Assembly (NCBI GenBank): GCA_039000515.1
Contig: JBCFYV010011172.1
Coordinates: 73,543,941 to 73,607,940, forward strand
Length of the DNA: 64,000 nucleotides
Origin: Timema cristinae
Taxonomy: Eukaryota; Arthropoda; Insecta; Phasmatodea; Timematidae
Direction: 5' to 3'
Shown: piece after piece, positions 1 to 11,700 of the stretch
How the letters are laid out: each line of letters begins with the position of its first letter
Numbering within the stretch: position 1 is the first letter of the stretch
Notes under the pieces: generated by a model
What the model was told of the DNA's origin: nothing
Databases searched by the model: none
Seen by the model: the letters and a program-made list of their open reading frames with translations, nothing else
Translations under genes and position numbers: made by a program

Positions 1-902
1 AAAGTCAAAACTAACCATTCATGGTATCATAGTTTTTCATAGAGAGGTATTCTACTTATAAACCCTTCCCAAAATCTTTTCGCGGAAAACTATACATTAA
101 AATTAATCTCGTAGTTTATTTTAAATTATTGACCCAAAAATTATTAAAGATGTAAGTGCTCTTCACAAATTATCATGAATCTGCGGTAAAACTAATAATT
201 TACCCTTGTGGATGTTCTTCTCTCATCTTAGTATTTTGATAACTATAGGAAACATATCAATACATTCCAACTGATCTTAAAATTCTCCTAATTTATCCCA
301 ATATTTTTTCAGGCAGGTTTTTTAGATAGGTATTAACTGTTATTGTGTAAATTACCAGAGATTAAGATCACATAAAGGTTTTTTTTTACGTTACCTAGTG
401 TCAAAATTGTTTGGTTCATGAAATGATTGGTATTGAGCTCATCTGTCTTATGACAGTAATTAAAGGTATGTTTTGACCACAATCAGGATTAAGTGGCTGC
501 TTTTCACAATCAGTTTATTGGCCCGACACTTTTTCCCAGCTGATAGCACAAATGATTACTATACTAGTGTTCCAGAGGTTATATCCCTGGCAAGATCAAA
601 ATTACTTCTTATTGGTGAATTTTAAGGTCTTCCCTTACACAAGTACCCACACTGATGGTCCAGCAGTCTAAAGCAACAAGTGTGCAATAGATTGTTTTGT
701 TTTTGTTTGGGGAAGGGAGGTCTACATCTCTGCCTGGTGCACTTATGGTGTTTTTTCCATATGTGAGTTAGAATGGTAGTTTTATCATAAACTATTCCCG
801 CTAGTGCACTCCCACTTCTTTAGTAAGCTCGTTCCCTATCCATTACTCCCTTATCTTCTTAGGCAGCCTGTGTATAGCTACTACATATATATATATATTT
901 TT
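1..902. other. No gene seen (left edge)
   Basis: AT-rich non-coding sequence with no supported exon, RNA gene or repeat boundary. A short (TA)n run lies just before the SINE that follows. Confidence 0.5.
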
Positions 903-1131
903 AGAACCGCATATTACTATCCATTCGGGTCATACGCTTTTGTAATAATTATGTTAAAGGGCTAGAGATGAGGAAGGGGCTTTATTTAGAGGAAATGTAC
1001 CCATTTGCACGAAGAGTGAGAAACCATTTAGAAAAATCCACCCTCAGTACACTTGACCGGGATTGAACCAAGATCTGTCATCGGCAGTCTAGTCTATTAC
1101 AAGAGCAGTGCCTTAGACCATGAGGCTACCG
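903..1131 (-). repeat. tRNA-derived SINE copy, minus strand
   Basis: Read on the minus strand, the 5' end looks like a tRNA promoter (a head starting GGTAGCCTCATGGTCTAAGG, and a B-box-like GGTTCAATCC). The 3' end is a diverged form of the tail AACGGGTAGTAAGACGCGG that recurs through the window. The middle (AAATGGTTTCTCAC, then AAATGGGTACATTTCCTC) matches the body of the other copies. It is diverged and has no clear target-site duplication. The copy at 54790-55021 has the same kind of head. Confidence 0.7.
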
Positions 1132-2338
1132 AATCGAGTTATAAAGATAGTAATTTTGTGAATTTTCTGGTGTTTTCCTTTTACACATAATTCAAAATCT
1201 AGGGGGCAGGACAGGAGGAAAGCACTTTGCGATCACTTTCATTTAAGATTCTTGTTTTGGGTTAAGATTAATACACTTAATTTCCTAATTTATTTGTTAC
1301 TATAATCTTATCAAGAGATCTTAGGTAAGTGGAGAGTGGCAAGGCCTTGACCCTTGTGTTTAAGCTAAATTAATATATGTACCGGAACTACTGAACCATG
1401 CTCAGCAGTTTATATTCCTTAGTGCAGTGCCATCGAACCTTACACAAAGAAGAATTAGACCACATTACAGCTGCACAGTTCAAAAGATGGATGTGGAGTA
1501 TATTTCTCAATTCTAAGTCACCTCACATTCCTCTCTTCTTGTTGATCCTTACTACATTTTCCTTCAATTACACAGAGGGTATGAGTAGCAATCATTGCTT
1601 AGTTGGAATTTATGCATCCAGACAATCGACCTATCATTGATCTTAAGCTTGAATAGATTGTCAGTAAACCTTGTGTTGAATATAATTTTTTTTTAAATCT
1701 GTGATGCAGTGACGTTCAGTGGACTGGGTGTTGTTTCTTTTAAAGATTAAGGTATTCTTCCACTCCAAATACAAGCATTTATCATCGTAATCATCTTTAC
1801 ATTATGGATTTTAACTTCAAATAGGGAGTATGAGTCCTGCCTTCATTCGATGATGAGTGGAGGAATAATTTGTTTGTAAAAAAAAAAAAAAAAAAAACAT
1901 TATAATGTAAGTATTATGTTAATTTCTAATATGTTGTGTGGGCTTGTATGAGAAAGGTCAAAGCTATTTCTTCAAGGCATCTTGGGAAGGGAAATAAATG
2001 ATGTCTTTCTGACATGACCTGAAAATTACTGTAATAGGTTTTAAATGTAAACTTAAGGATCGACGATTTTCTGAGAAGTGTAGGTCTTTTGCAGTAATAT
2101 ATCAGAAGTATGAATTGTGTATAATTTGATGTAGCTGACAAATCCTTTTAGAAAGTATGTACAGACACAAGTAATGATGAATCAAAGGAAATTATGCGGA
2201 AAACTTGACAAAACCTGAAAATAAATCTTTCTGGATGTGAAGATTCTGATGAAATGTAAATACAAGAATGAGTTAAGAGTGATGATCGATGAAAAGCAAT
2301 ATGGCATAGAAACAAAAAAACAATTGCAGCGCAAAATC
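1132..2338. other. No gene seen
   Basis: AT-rich sequence with a poly-A run near 1880. The open frame at 1398-1640 is short and shows no family resemblance, codon bias or splice context. Confidence 0.5.
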
Positions 2339-2353
2339 AGAAAACAGTGGATA

Positions 2354-2627
2354 CTTACATCCATTACTGTTCATAACTTATTGTCTGGGTCAGTTTTATT
2401 CAAGCCAAAATTTTCCACTACCAGATGGCTAGGCCTGTTATATGCCTTATAATCTATCTTAAGACTAAGACAAGCACAGCAACCGGTCCTTGGCAGTTAA
2501 TTTATCACTGTGAAAGGATAAACTCACATTTCACCAATGACAAATTGTTTGACCATGCCGGGTATTGAACCCAGGACCCTTGCCCCAGTAGGCAAACACG
2601 CTACCGACTGAGCTAAGGTGTTTAATT
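2354..2627 (-). repeat. SINE, second family (SINE-B), with target-site duplication
   Basis: The minus strand begins with a tRNA-like head (CTTAGCTCAGTCGGTAGCG, A-box-like) followed by a B-box-like GGGTTCAATACCC, then a unique body with a TTATAAGGCATAT motif, and ends near GGATGTAAG. It is flanked by a 15-bp near-perfect duplication (AGAAAACAGTGGATA at 2339-2353 and AGAAAACACTGGATA at 2628-2642, one mismatch). A second copy lies at 13136-13420. The body and tail differ from the AACGGG-tailed SINEs, so this is a separate family. Confidence 0.8.
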
Positions 2628-2642
2628 AGAAAACACTGGATA

Positions 2643-3110
2643 GATTTTTCAGTTATAAAAACACATACATAATGTGTATATTCACATACATTATTTTTGT
2701 AAAATATACTAATCGTAGTACCTAAGTGAAAAATCAAGTCAACTTTTTTGCTTGTCCTTGTCACAGGGTTACTATAAAGTTCAGCAACAGTTCAAACCTT
2801 TTTTGATTTGTGCAAATATACAGCTTAAGACTTTTCTTAGAGACCTCAATCCCTTTTTGGTACTAGGACCCCCATCGTTATGGTATCCATTAATTCACCA
2901 ATTAACATAATCTATGTATTAATCTTTTTTTTTAATTTAAAAACATGCAAGTACTTTAATTTTACCTGGTTTTTCTGTGTATTTAAAATTTTAGATATTT
3001 TGGGATGAGCCTAATCTTTTTCAACTAAAAAAAGAGCATGTAGATATAAAAGTCCAGCCCAGTGTCTATGTGACTATCTGAGGACTACAGTGACAATAAA
3101 TGGAGGTTTC
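2643..3110. other. No gene seen
   Basis: AT-rich sequence between two SINEs; no supported feature. Confidence 0.4.
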
Positions 3111-3123
3111 AGAGGAGGAATTA

Positions 3124-3413
3124 TTATTATTATTATTATTATTATTAGCACCGCGTCTTACTACCCGTTCGGGTTATACGCACTTACGCTAATGTGTAAT
3201 GGTAGGGTGATTGTGAGATGAAATGGAGGACCTACAGTTTAACGTGGAATCCGAACCACGGTGGAGGCCTGGCCTTCCCCACATTCACAAGATGTCTTGT
3301 CAGAGGTGAAGGAAGGGTTTGGAAATACGATAAATCTGTGCCGGGACCGAGGATTGAACCCCGGCCGCCAGCACAGAAGTCTGACACCTTACCCCTAGAC
3401 CACCAGGTCACCC
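3124..3413 (-). repeat. Full-length tRNA-derived SINE (family A1) with 13-bp TSD
   Basis: On the minus strand the head reads like a tRNA gene: TGGTCTAGGGGTAAGG (A box region) and GGGTTCAATCCTCGG (B box). The body contains CCTTCCTTCACCTCTG, then GCCTCCACCGTGGTTCGG, and it ends in AACGGGTAGTAAGACGCGG followed by an ATA repeat. A perfect 13-bp duplication AGAGGAGGAATTA flanks it at 3111-3123 and 3414-3426. It is nearly identical by eye to the plus-strand copy at 17645-17930, so both insertions are probably recent compared with the diverged copies nearby. Confidence 0.92.
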
Positions 3414-3426
3414 AGAGGAGGAATTA

Positions 3427-4425
3427 AACAATATATTTGCATGTTTTTTTGTTCCAACTTTTGTTTTTATTTTGATCCACATTTAGAATTTAAAACACAT
3501 TAAGAAAATTATGGAATGATTATTTTCATATATACTCGACACTTTCTTCATAAATAACATATATTACAGGGTTTTTTTTGGAAAAGAGGAATAGAAATAT
3601 CTGGAAAAATTCAGTAAAAGACAACAAAGATGATTATTTGTTGCTACAAAGCTACCTAGGATGTTTTAGTGTTACACTCTGGTGATATAATGGGAAAACA
3701 TAGATATTGGACGTACCCTATTCAGTGCACCTGGTCCTTTGCAGGTGATTAAGGGGTTAGAGGGAGTGGGGTAAGATTAGGATTTGGGTACGCACTTTTT
3801 CTTTGCAGCTCTTGATGACTAAGCTTTGATCTCAAGAATATTTGAAACAAATATCCTCTTCAAAGTGGTTGGACAATTCAATGCTCTTAGAAACACGTTT
3901 TACCAATATATTTTTCCGGCAAATTGAAATATTATTTCTCACTTAATTATTAAACTAGGAATATATATAAAGTACTGTTCATGGGATAACAATATCAATG
4001 CATTTCTATTTAAATAAAACAAACTAATAGCCTTTTTACTCAAATACAATAATTGATTAAAAACATTCAAGAGTACCATAAATATTTCTAAAAGTTTACA
4101 AATGCTGTTATGTTTGATAAATATATTGTGATAAATCAAGGTTTAAAAATATTATTTTAAATTTACCCAAAAATGATATTCATTCTGCTGCCCATTATTA
4201 TATAACTAATAAGAACCCACCTCCTCTCAACCTAAACAAATAAAATTTCAAATTTAGCAACAAAATGCATTTAAGCCACACAGAGGTAGTTGAAAATAAG
4301 TTGCTGACTGTGGATCAAGTTTTGTTCCTACAATAGTTAAGGGTAGTCTTTTATTTTATTTTGAATAAATAAATAAATAAATTAGATAGCTTGTGATTAC
4401 GTTATATTGTTTTTTGTGCATTGTT
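3427..4425. other. No gene seen
   Basis: AT-rich non-coding sequence; no exon or repeat boundary supported. Confidence 0.4.
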
Positions 4426-4429
4426 CAGA

Positions 4430-4600
4430 TAATATGCACATTTAAATTAATGGGGTAGGTATTAGGAAGGCATAATTTAGAGGAAATGCAATTACACCTC
4501 CATTTTTATGGAAGGATAATGGGAAACTATTTAGGAAAAATCATCCTCTACTGGTATTCAAACACCAATCTACCCATTATCTGTAAATCAGTCTTTCGTG
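4430..4600 (-). repeat. Diverged SINE fragment
   Basis: Minus-strand body segments (TTTCCTAAATAGTTTCCC and an A-rich TGCATTTCCTCTAAAT stretch) match the body of the AACGGG-tailed SINEs. Both head and tail are degraded. Confidence 0.5.
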
Positions 4601-5528
4601 TGAGTGAGAGTTAATTCAGATTCTTAAATTTCAATTTTGATTTTCAGTTGACCCAATTTTACAATAAGTCTAGTCAAAACAGAGCGGACAATGAAATTAA
4701 GTATTCAAGTCAGAGCTTAGACAAGGCTAATTAGTATCACACATGAAAGCATGTTATAATTAACTGTCAAACCAAAAATTATGTGTGGGTCTATGAGTAC
4801 TTGAGTTTCAAGCTCAAGCCTTCGACGGAAGCATGGGTTCAAACTTGACAGCTTTATAAGATCAACCAATTTTAACTTGTTGTATAAGGCTATTTCTGTG
4901 CTGTATTGTGTGTCTGGCGATGGAAGACTTATGATTTACTCTTCTCTCAATGCTATTTGTGAAGTGATCATTTGGTATGTTCTTTTCCCTATAAATATAT
5001 TAACGCTATTTTAATTTCAAAACTAATGTTTAGTTTTAAAATAACATATCTATTGAATTCAAGCTTGGCTCGATTGATACTTGTGTAGCTCACTTGAGCT
5101 CTACTTGAAATGAACATCTTAAGCGCGCAGACTCGTAGTTAATACTGTTGACTGTTTCCATAATCCCACCAGCAAAGACTTGAAACTCGCAACTCCTGAA
5201 GTAGAATGTGTGTGTTGTCCAACTAGACTACCAGTAATCCATTTGATCTATTTTGAGTGGCACCACATTTGATCACTTATTCGAGCTTTCTAAGAACACA
5301 ATGACAAGAAAGAATTTTATGAAACAAACCAGAACTTTCCCCTCATGGAAAAAAATAATAATACAGTCCTCAGTGAGTTCAATTTCCTGGATTAGAGTAA
5401 AGTCTACCGGGCAGAGCTAACTAACAATACCAGAAGTGGCATGTGTACTACTCCATGATCCATGACTTTGGATCTCAACAGTTTCTGATGTTTTGACCAT
5501 CATGAAAAGTAGGAGAGTGGTAGAAGAT
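4601..5528. other. Presumed 3' UTR and downstream flank of the PDCD2L gene
   Basis: On the minus strand this lies directly after the PDCD2L stop codon. No clear AATAAA signal is seen in the first 250 bases, so the 3' end of the transcript cannot be placed. No other gene is visible. Confidence 0.4.
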
Positions 5529-5787
5529 TCACAGCTTTTCTGCCTGAACCATTATTCTTTCCTCTCTCCACCGCTGTGCCGCCTCATCCCAGCAGCTGTG
5601 CCGACACGTCCACACTAATACTGTCCCAAATTCAAGATGTGTTCCAAGACCCCCGATGAGCAGCAGTCTGTCCACCAGTGTCGGGACAAGCTGTACCTCA
5701 CAGATCATGGGGCCCTTGCAGTGGACACATTGTCTGGGCTGCGATTCGATAGGGTACAGGGGCAAGTATCGTGCATTTATGTAGTAC
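5529..5787 (-). CDS. trus (PDCD2L): PDCD2L exon 5 (PDCD2_C core and stop)
   Basis: Encodes residues 306-391: RYY, then CVHCKGPM, CEVQLVPTL, LEFGTVLVWTC, CW, and a C-terminus ending QAEKL before TGA at 5531-5529. The acceptor is TATTTAG. The cysteine pairs CVHC and C...CW match the second half of the PDCD2 zinc-binding fold. Confidence 0.94.
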
Positions 5788-8700
5788 CTAAATAGATAAA
5801 TATAGTTATTTGTTATCTTGTTCTTAAGTGTTTAGCTATAGGAAACTAAAATGTCATGTTCTCTCAATTATACATGTCTAAACAGCTGAATGCATAAAAT
5901 TATAGCTTCAAGTCAAAGTGTCGAAGGATATTTTTTGATATTATTTTAAATTTTAAATATCTTGAATACTTGAGAATTTAAGGGATTCTGAGATTCAAGG
6001 AGTTGAGGATTTGAAAACCCTATTTATAATAATAACATATTTATTATGAAAGGTGTCTCACCTGAGCAACTGCATGGGGTTGTTGCCGAGTCTCTCCTTG
6101 AGGCAGTGGAACATGGTGTCTCCATGAAAGGGTAGGTCGTCCTCATATCCCCCATCCTCGTCTTTTTGTCCCTCCCCACCCCCTGCAACTATTACTGCAT
6201 CCCTTTGCTGGCAATCTTGGAGCAGTTCTTGCTCATGGTCGGTGAAGTTGGTGTCCAGTTCCTCCTCCCCCACCTGAAGGAAGATCGGCTGGAATTGTCT
6301 GAGGACCCCAGGGGGTAGCGAGGACACCTCATTAAGCAAGTTCGACAGGTCCCCACTGGGCCATACCGGTGTATCGATACTTACCTGTTTAGAGGGCAAA
6401 CATGAATGATTCTGTGACAAAAAAAATGTAGTCTTTTCAATTGTGGTTATCAAAGTCTTACACTATCTAATGAAAAAAAAATTAGAAAAGTGAAATAAAT
6501 CACACTCAACAGTATATTTTTATGTACCATCATCAAATTACATATTTACACTTGTGGGGTAGAGATGAGAAAGAAAGTTTTTAGAATAAATGGACCCATA
6601 TTTGTGTGGAGCATGAATGGGAACCATTTAAGAAACACCACCCTCAGTACACTTGACAGAGATTCAATCCCCATCCTTCAATCACTGCCAAATCAGGCTG
6701 GATGAAATGGCTTATACCATGTTCTTACTGGTAATAGTTTCCAGCAATAACAATGCAGTTAAATATATCGAATTAAGCTATTAAAAAATGTTCATATCAA
6801 TCTTAAAACTGTATGTCATTTTATAATGAATTTTGAAAACTGTTGACCATTTCAAGGAGGACTAATTTTTTTTTTATTTCATAGTCTGCTGGACACCCTA
6901 TATATTCTTTTACTGTGTAGTTATTAGGAATTTTGAGTTGTGATCTCTATCCTATCCATGGACGAGTTCAAACCTGTTAAAAAAAAATATTTCTTCAATA
7001 AGTTACAGAGGGAATTGACTCACCACCTCCCCTTCTTCTCCCTCAATCTCAGCGCTGGCCCCTTGCGAGTTGACCTCGCCTGCTACACCACGACCGACGT
7101 TAGCATTGCACTCATCCAAAGAAAGGTTGGCCAACCATGCCTCGGTGCTGCTACTGTCCTCCTCTGATGACACCTCACCAGAGGTGGTTAATATCATGTT
7201 ACCGTTCTCCTCTTCCTCGCCCCAATCGTCGGCATTACAGCACCAGTCCACTGGCACCGTGGGAGAAGGATCAATAGCTGTATCTGGGTCTGCGCATTGG
7301 CAGCGGATACACATCCAGCTGCATTTGAAAAGTATTTTCTTAAGGATGGGTTTATCAAATCTTTAAATCTATTTGTAAATTTAAAAAAAATTGAGGGTAA
7401 AAAAATTATAGACTTATGAGTTATACAAATACTTTTTTTTTTTTAATTTTGAATCAGAATTTTTTTAGAGCTATTTTGTTGCTTACTACTGGTAACTTAT
7501 AACCTAACATAATATGGTACAAACCTAGCAATAAGACACCAGACCATTCATTCACTTTGTAATTAAATGTGAATTTAGATTAATCTACAATGTTAGATAT
7601 AATCTAATTGATGCAAGCTACAACTACAAGTGTCTAAATTAGTAAAACTGTTTTATAGACATATATAAACAAATGCACACTATGTGTCTAGCAATAACTT
7701 TGAGAAAGATATGTAAGAGAATTAAAATAAAATGTCTAAACGAAGAAGAACTAATAGATGTTATTAGCAATTTTTCTTCAACTAGGTAAGGTACGACCTC
7801 ACTTGTCTCATTTAACAAACCCACTACTTGTTGCTAAAGTGCTATGTATACATCAGAAGGTATAGCTGTCACTTGCTTTTAGGACTAACTTTTTCGGGTC
7901 ATCAGCCCTTTGGTTCCATAAACTAATACCCAATGTCCCCTACCTTATAAAAATAATTATTCAAAATCATGGTATGAGCGACCTACTATGAATGAAAATA
8001 ACTCAATAAAATTCAAAACATAAACATTTAATGGTACATTTATACAAAATCAAATTAAAACCTTTTAGATTAAGTAATTAAACAAGATTTGTTAATTTTA
8101 TCTAGTAGTACCAGAGCTTTTTAAAGTTTGGTACAAATATATATAGCAAGCCTCTTAGACACTACATTGGCACACAGTGGCGCAGGAGCAGGGGGACGAG
8201 GTGTAAATTTTACCCCCCTCCTTAAAAATTGATGGGGTAAAAAGTATCATTTTTACCCACCAAAATATAATAAATTTTTTAGATAATGTAAAAATCTTGT
8301 TGAGGCAAGTTCACGCTAAGGTAACATAGTAAAAATAAAATGTGCTTGGAGCACACACTGTTTGAAAACTCTGATAGTGATACCAGCTACATCAACAACT
8401 GCAGAAAGAGGTTTTTAAATTCTTGTAGGAAAAAAATAATATTTGCTCCACGATGAGGCAACATAGACTAAATCACCGGAGTCTGTTAAATACACACCCT
8501 GAGACGCTAAACAAACTTGAAAATTGCAAAACTAGTTAGTGGTCTTATAGCTAGTAACAAATAGAGGGCAAAGGTGTATGGAAACCTACTTTAATTTTTG
8601 GTGTTTCATAATTTTTAGTTAAGATATAATCACATATAATTTTTCTTAATTTGTTTTGTGTGTGTTAATTCTAATGTTTGGCATGACTAAAATAAATGAG

Positions 8701-11700
8701 AAAAATACACAATGGGAACGTTAAATACAGATATCCCTCATAATATGCGTTATCACTTTATGTGTTTTCGCTATAACACGATTAAGAAATAATAAAAATA
8801 ATGCATGGTTGGCTGGAATTTCGCAGCCACCCTGTGCGGTGGTGGCGTGACCTTGTGCAAGCACATTCCAGTGAGGGCAATGATATTTACTCTAAGTTTG
8901 GTGTGTGTGTGTGTGAGGGGGGGTTTCGAGGGGGGGGGGGTTATATTGACAACATTGGAGATGTAGGGGCAGAAATTAAACAGTCCTGTATGAAGGAAGT
9001 TTGGAAAAATATTTGGCCTGAAGTTTCTGATTCTCATGAATACGAGTTTTCCAATTCAAGACATGACAATGATGACATAGTATGATGTTGGATTTGAGGA
9101 CGTAGACCAGGCAAATGTGGATTAATTGCTCCAATCCCACTCAACAGAACTCACCAATTAAGATCTTCAAGAAATGGAGAGCGGCATAAAGGATGAAGAG
9201 GAAGAGCCCTATGTTGTTGAGCTTATCAAACAACTTCAACAAAACAATTTGCTGATTTTTTTAAAGCACATTGACAGTGCAATTAGAATCAGTGAAGAGA
9301 ATGATCATAACATGGATAGAAGCGCCAAAGTTGCCAGAAAGATTGAGTTATTTGACTTGCTACAAAGCACTCTAGAGAGAGGAAGGATGCTGCTCATTAG
9401 CTGAGTCTTGACCATTTCATCAAAAAAGTTGAAAATCTTCGGTCTAACAACCCAGGGCCTTCAAGAGAACAAGAGCCTACCATCCAAGGGCCTTCCAGAG
9501 AGCAAGAGCCTACCGTGCCAAGGCCTTCGAGAGAGAAAGCGCCTACTGTCCCAAGGCCTTTGTGAGAGCAAGAGCCTACAGTCCCAAGGTCTTCAAGAGA
9601 GAAAAAGCCTACCGTCCCAAGGCCTTTGTGAGAGCAAGAGCCTACCATCCCAAGGCCTTCAAGAGAGCAAGAGCTTACAGTCCCAAGGCCTTCAAGAGAG
9701 CAAGAGCTTACAGTCCCAAGGTCTTCAAGAGAGCAAGAGCCTACAGTCCAAGGACTGTCAAGAGCGCAAGAGAGTGATAATCCAGATTTGCCAGATCCAG
9801 TTAATTTATCATATGAATTAAGATTAACAGTAAGTGTACCTGTAGTATTGTATTAATTAGATAGATTTATTAAAAATTGCATTTGTTTACAAATTTCCGG
9901 GATTGAAGATTGACAAAAGGTGTAGGCTACCTATAGTATTGTACTAGTTAGATAAATTAATAAAATTGCAGTCATTTACAAGTTTTTGGTTTTTATTTAC
10001 TTCTTTCCTTTGGAGTAATCCCTATCTCACCTATGTTAAATCAATTCCCTTTATGCGTTTTCGTGTTACAAGATTATTTATCAGAACCAATCACTCGCGT
10101 AGTGCGAGGGACAGCTGTATTACATATCCCTGGTCTTTTTTTAATCTCAAATCTTCCTATAAAAGCACATGATTATTTCCACCTCCTTCCCCCCCCCCCC
10201 CCCCCCCCAAATGTTCCTGCGCCACTGTTGGCACATCTATTAACTACTTCACTGTTCACTACATGCTTGATGCGATGGATGGGTTTGATTAAGTGATAAA
10301 GAGTTTTCCTCACTTAGCAGGAGTTTAAAAACACCCCTTCCAATGCCCACACATCCCCTAGGTAATCCCACCCACTGAACAAGAAGATGTGTTGTCAAAC
10401 CTGACAGTTCTAGTCACCTGTCATCCAAGTTCCAACAGTTAGGGTTGATACAAGCAAAGATGTAGAGTGTCCTGTGATAGGTAGATTGTTCTAATGGAGC
10501 ATACAGCTGACACACCAAGGGCAGCGCAAGACCACATAGCCGACAAACAGGAGTTGGGACGCTAGCGTTTTCAGGCCAATCCTTTGAAAATAATGGTTTG
10601 TAAATATTACTATAGCAAAATAGCCCTAGGTATGGTTTAATAACTATGCTTTAGAATCATCTTCATCATTATCATCATTATCATCATCATCACCATCATC
10701 ACCATCACCATCCCCATCTGTTTACAGCTTGTGGTCAGGTAAGTTTAGTAAAATGCCTCCATCTTCCTCTATCCTTCCACCATTCTTTCTATTTTAATTT
10801 CTTTCATTCTTCTCCTCTCACTTGCACACTTTATTCTATCTGCTCCTCCCATATCTTTCTTGGCCTCCCTTGCGGTCTTTTTCCTACATACTGTACTTCA
10901 TTACCAACATTTTCTTTGGCATCTTCTCTTTTTCTTATTACATGCCCATACCATCTCAGTTTTGCTTCCTCTACTATCAACTATGCGAGAGCCTACCTAG
11001 TGGGTTCCACACAGCATCTCCTACTCATTCCTGATGTAATCGTCAAATGATGTACCCCAGGATTTGAGTAATCTGGTGGAGGTTGGGTTGAACCCCAGTG
11101 GAAACCAGCTCAGGTGCAGATGAGACAGGAGACTGGTCAGGGCCAAAACCAACAAGCTTGGAACAGAGTCTGACCAGTTGGCTCCCAGCTTGGTGGGCTA
11201 GAGTGTGAGGGTTGGTGATGATGAGCTAAGTAGCATCAGCACCCATAGCCTCAGTTAGGGAAAGTTACCACCAAGAGAAGGTCTACTCGAGGACCTATAA
11301 GTGGCATCCCCACTACTCAGGTGTATACCACTACAGGTTTGGTAAGCCAGTAACCAAAACCAACAAAAATACTCGAGAAAACAAAGTAAAATACCGGATT
11401 GGAAATATGCTTTGAATTAACTTTTCTAAAGACGCTCTTATTACCTTTATATTTGATCTCATTGCAAGTTTTTAATATGATTGACACTTGTCAGATTTAT
11501 ATTTTTATCTAACCTGATGATGATGATGATGATGATGATGACAATAGTTCCTCTGAAGAGTGTGTGTTTAAGATCTTTGGAAAAACACAAGTAAATACAG
11601 TCCGAACTCACAAATCTAATACGGTATGTACCGTACTCTATATTGGAGTAGTCCTATTTTATGTTTACTCATTTAAGAATGCCATACCAAAAAGCATTCA

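Larger units (their letters stand above)
8728..10117 (+). mobile_element. pogo/Tigger (Tc1-mariner) element, internally deleted, inside the hAT
   Basis: The left end CAGATATCCCTCATAATATG and the right end, read inward on the opposite strand, CAGCTGTCCCTCGCACTACG are related terminal inverted repeats of the Tigger type. Subterminal ATAACACGATTAAG and TGTAACACG motifs are also shared. TA dinucleotides flank both ends (8726-8727 and 10118-10119), as expected for this superfamily. At 1390 bp it has lost the DNA-binding and most of the catalytic region. Confidence 0.88.
8175..10227 (+). mobile_element. hAT DNA transposon with perfect 8-bp TSD, in PDCD2L intron 2
   Basis: The ends CAGTGGCGCAGGAGC (8175) and GTTCCTGCGCCACTG (to 10227) are inverted repeats. 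They are flanked by a perfect 8-bp duplication TTGGCACA at 8167-8174 and 10228-10235, the size typical of hAT. Inside, 8340-8580 encodes a decayed hAT C-terminal dimerisation region. It is interrupted by a pogo/Tigger element at 8728-10117. A long homopolymeric C run precedes the right end. Confidence 0.9.
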
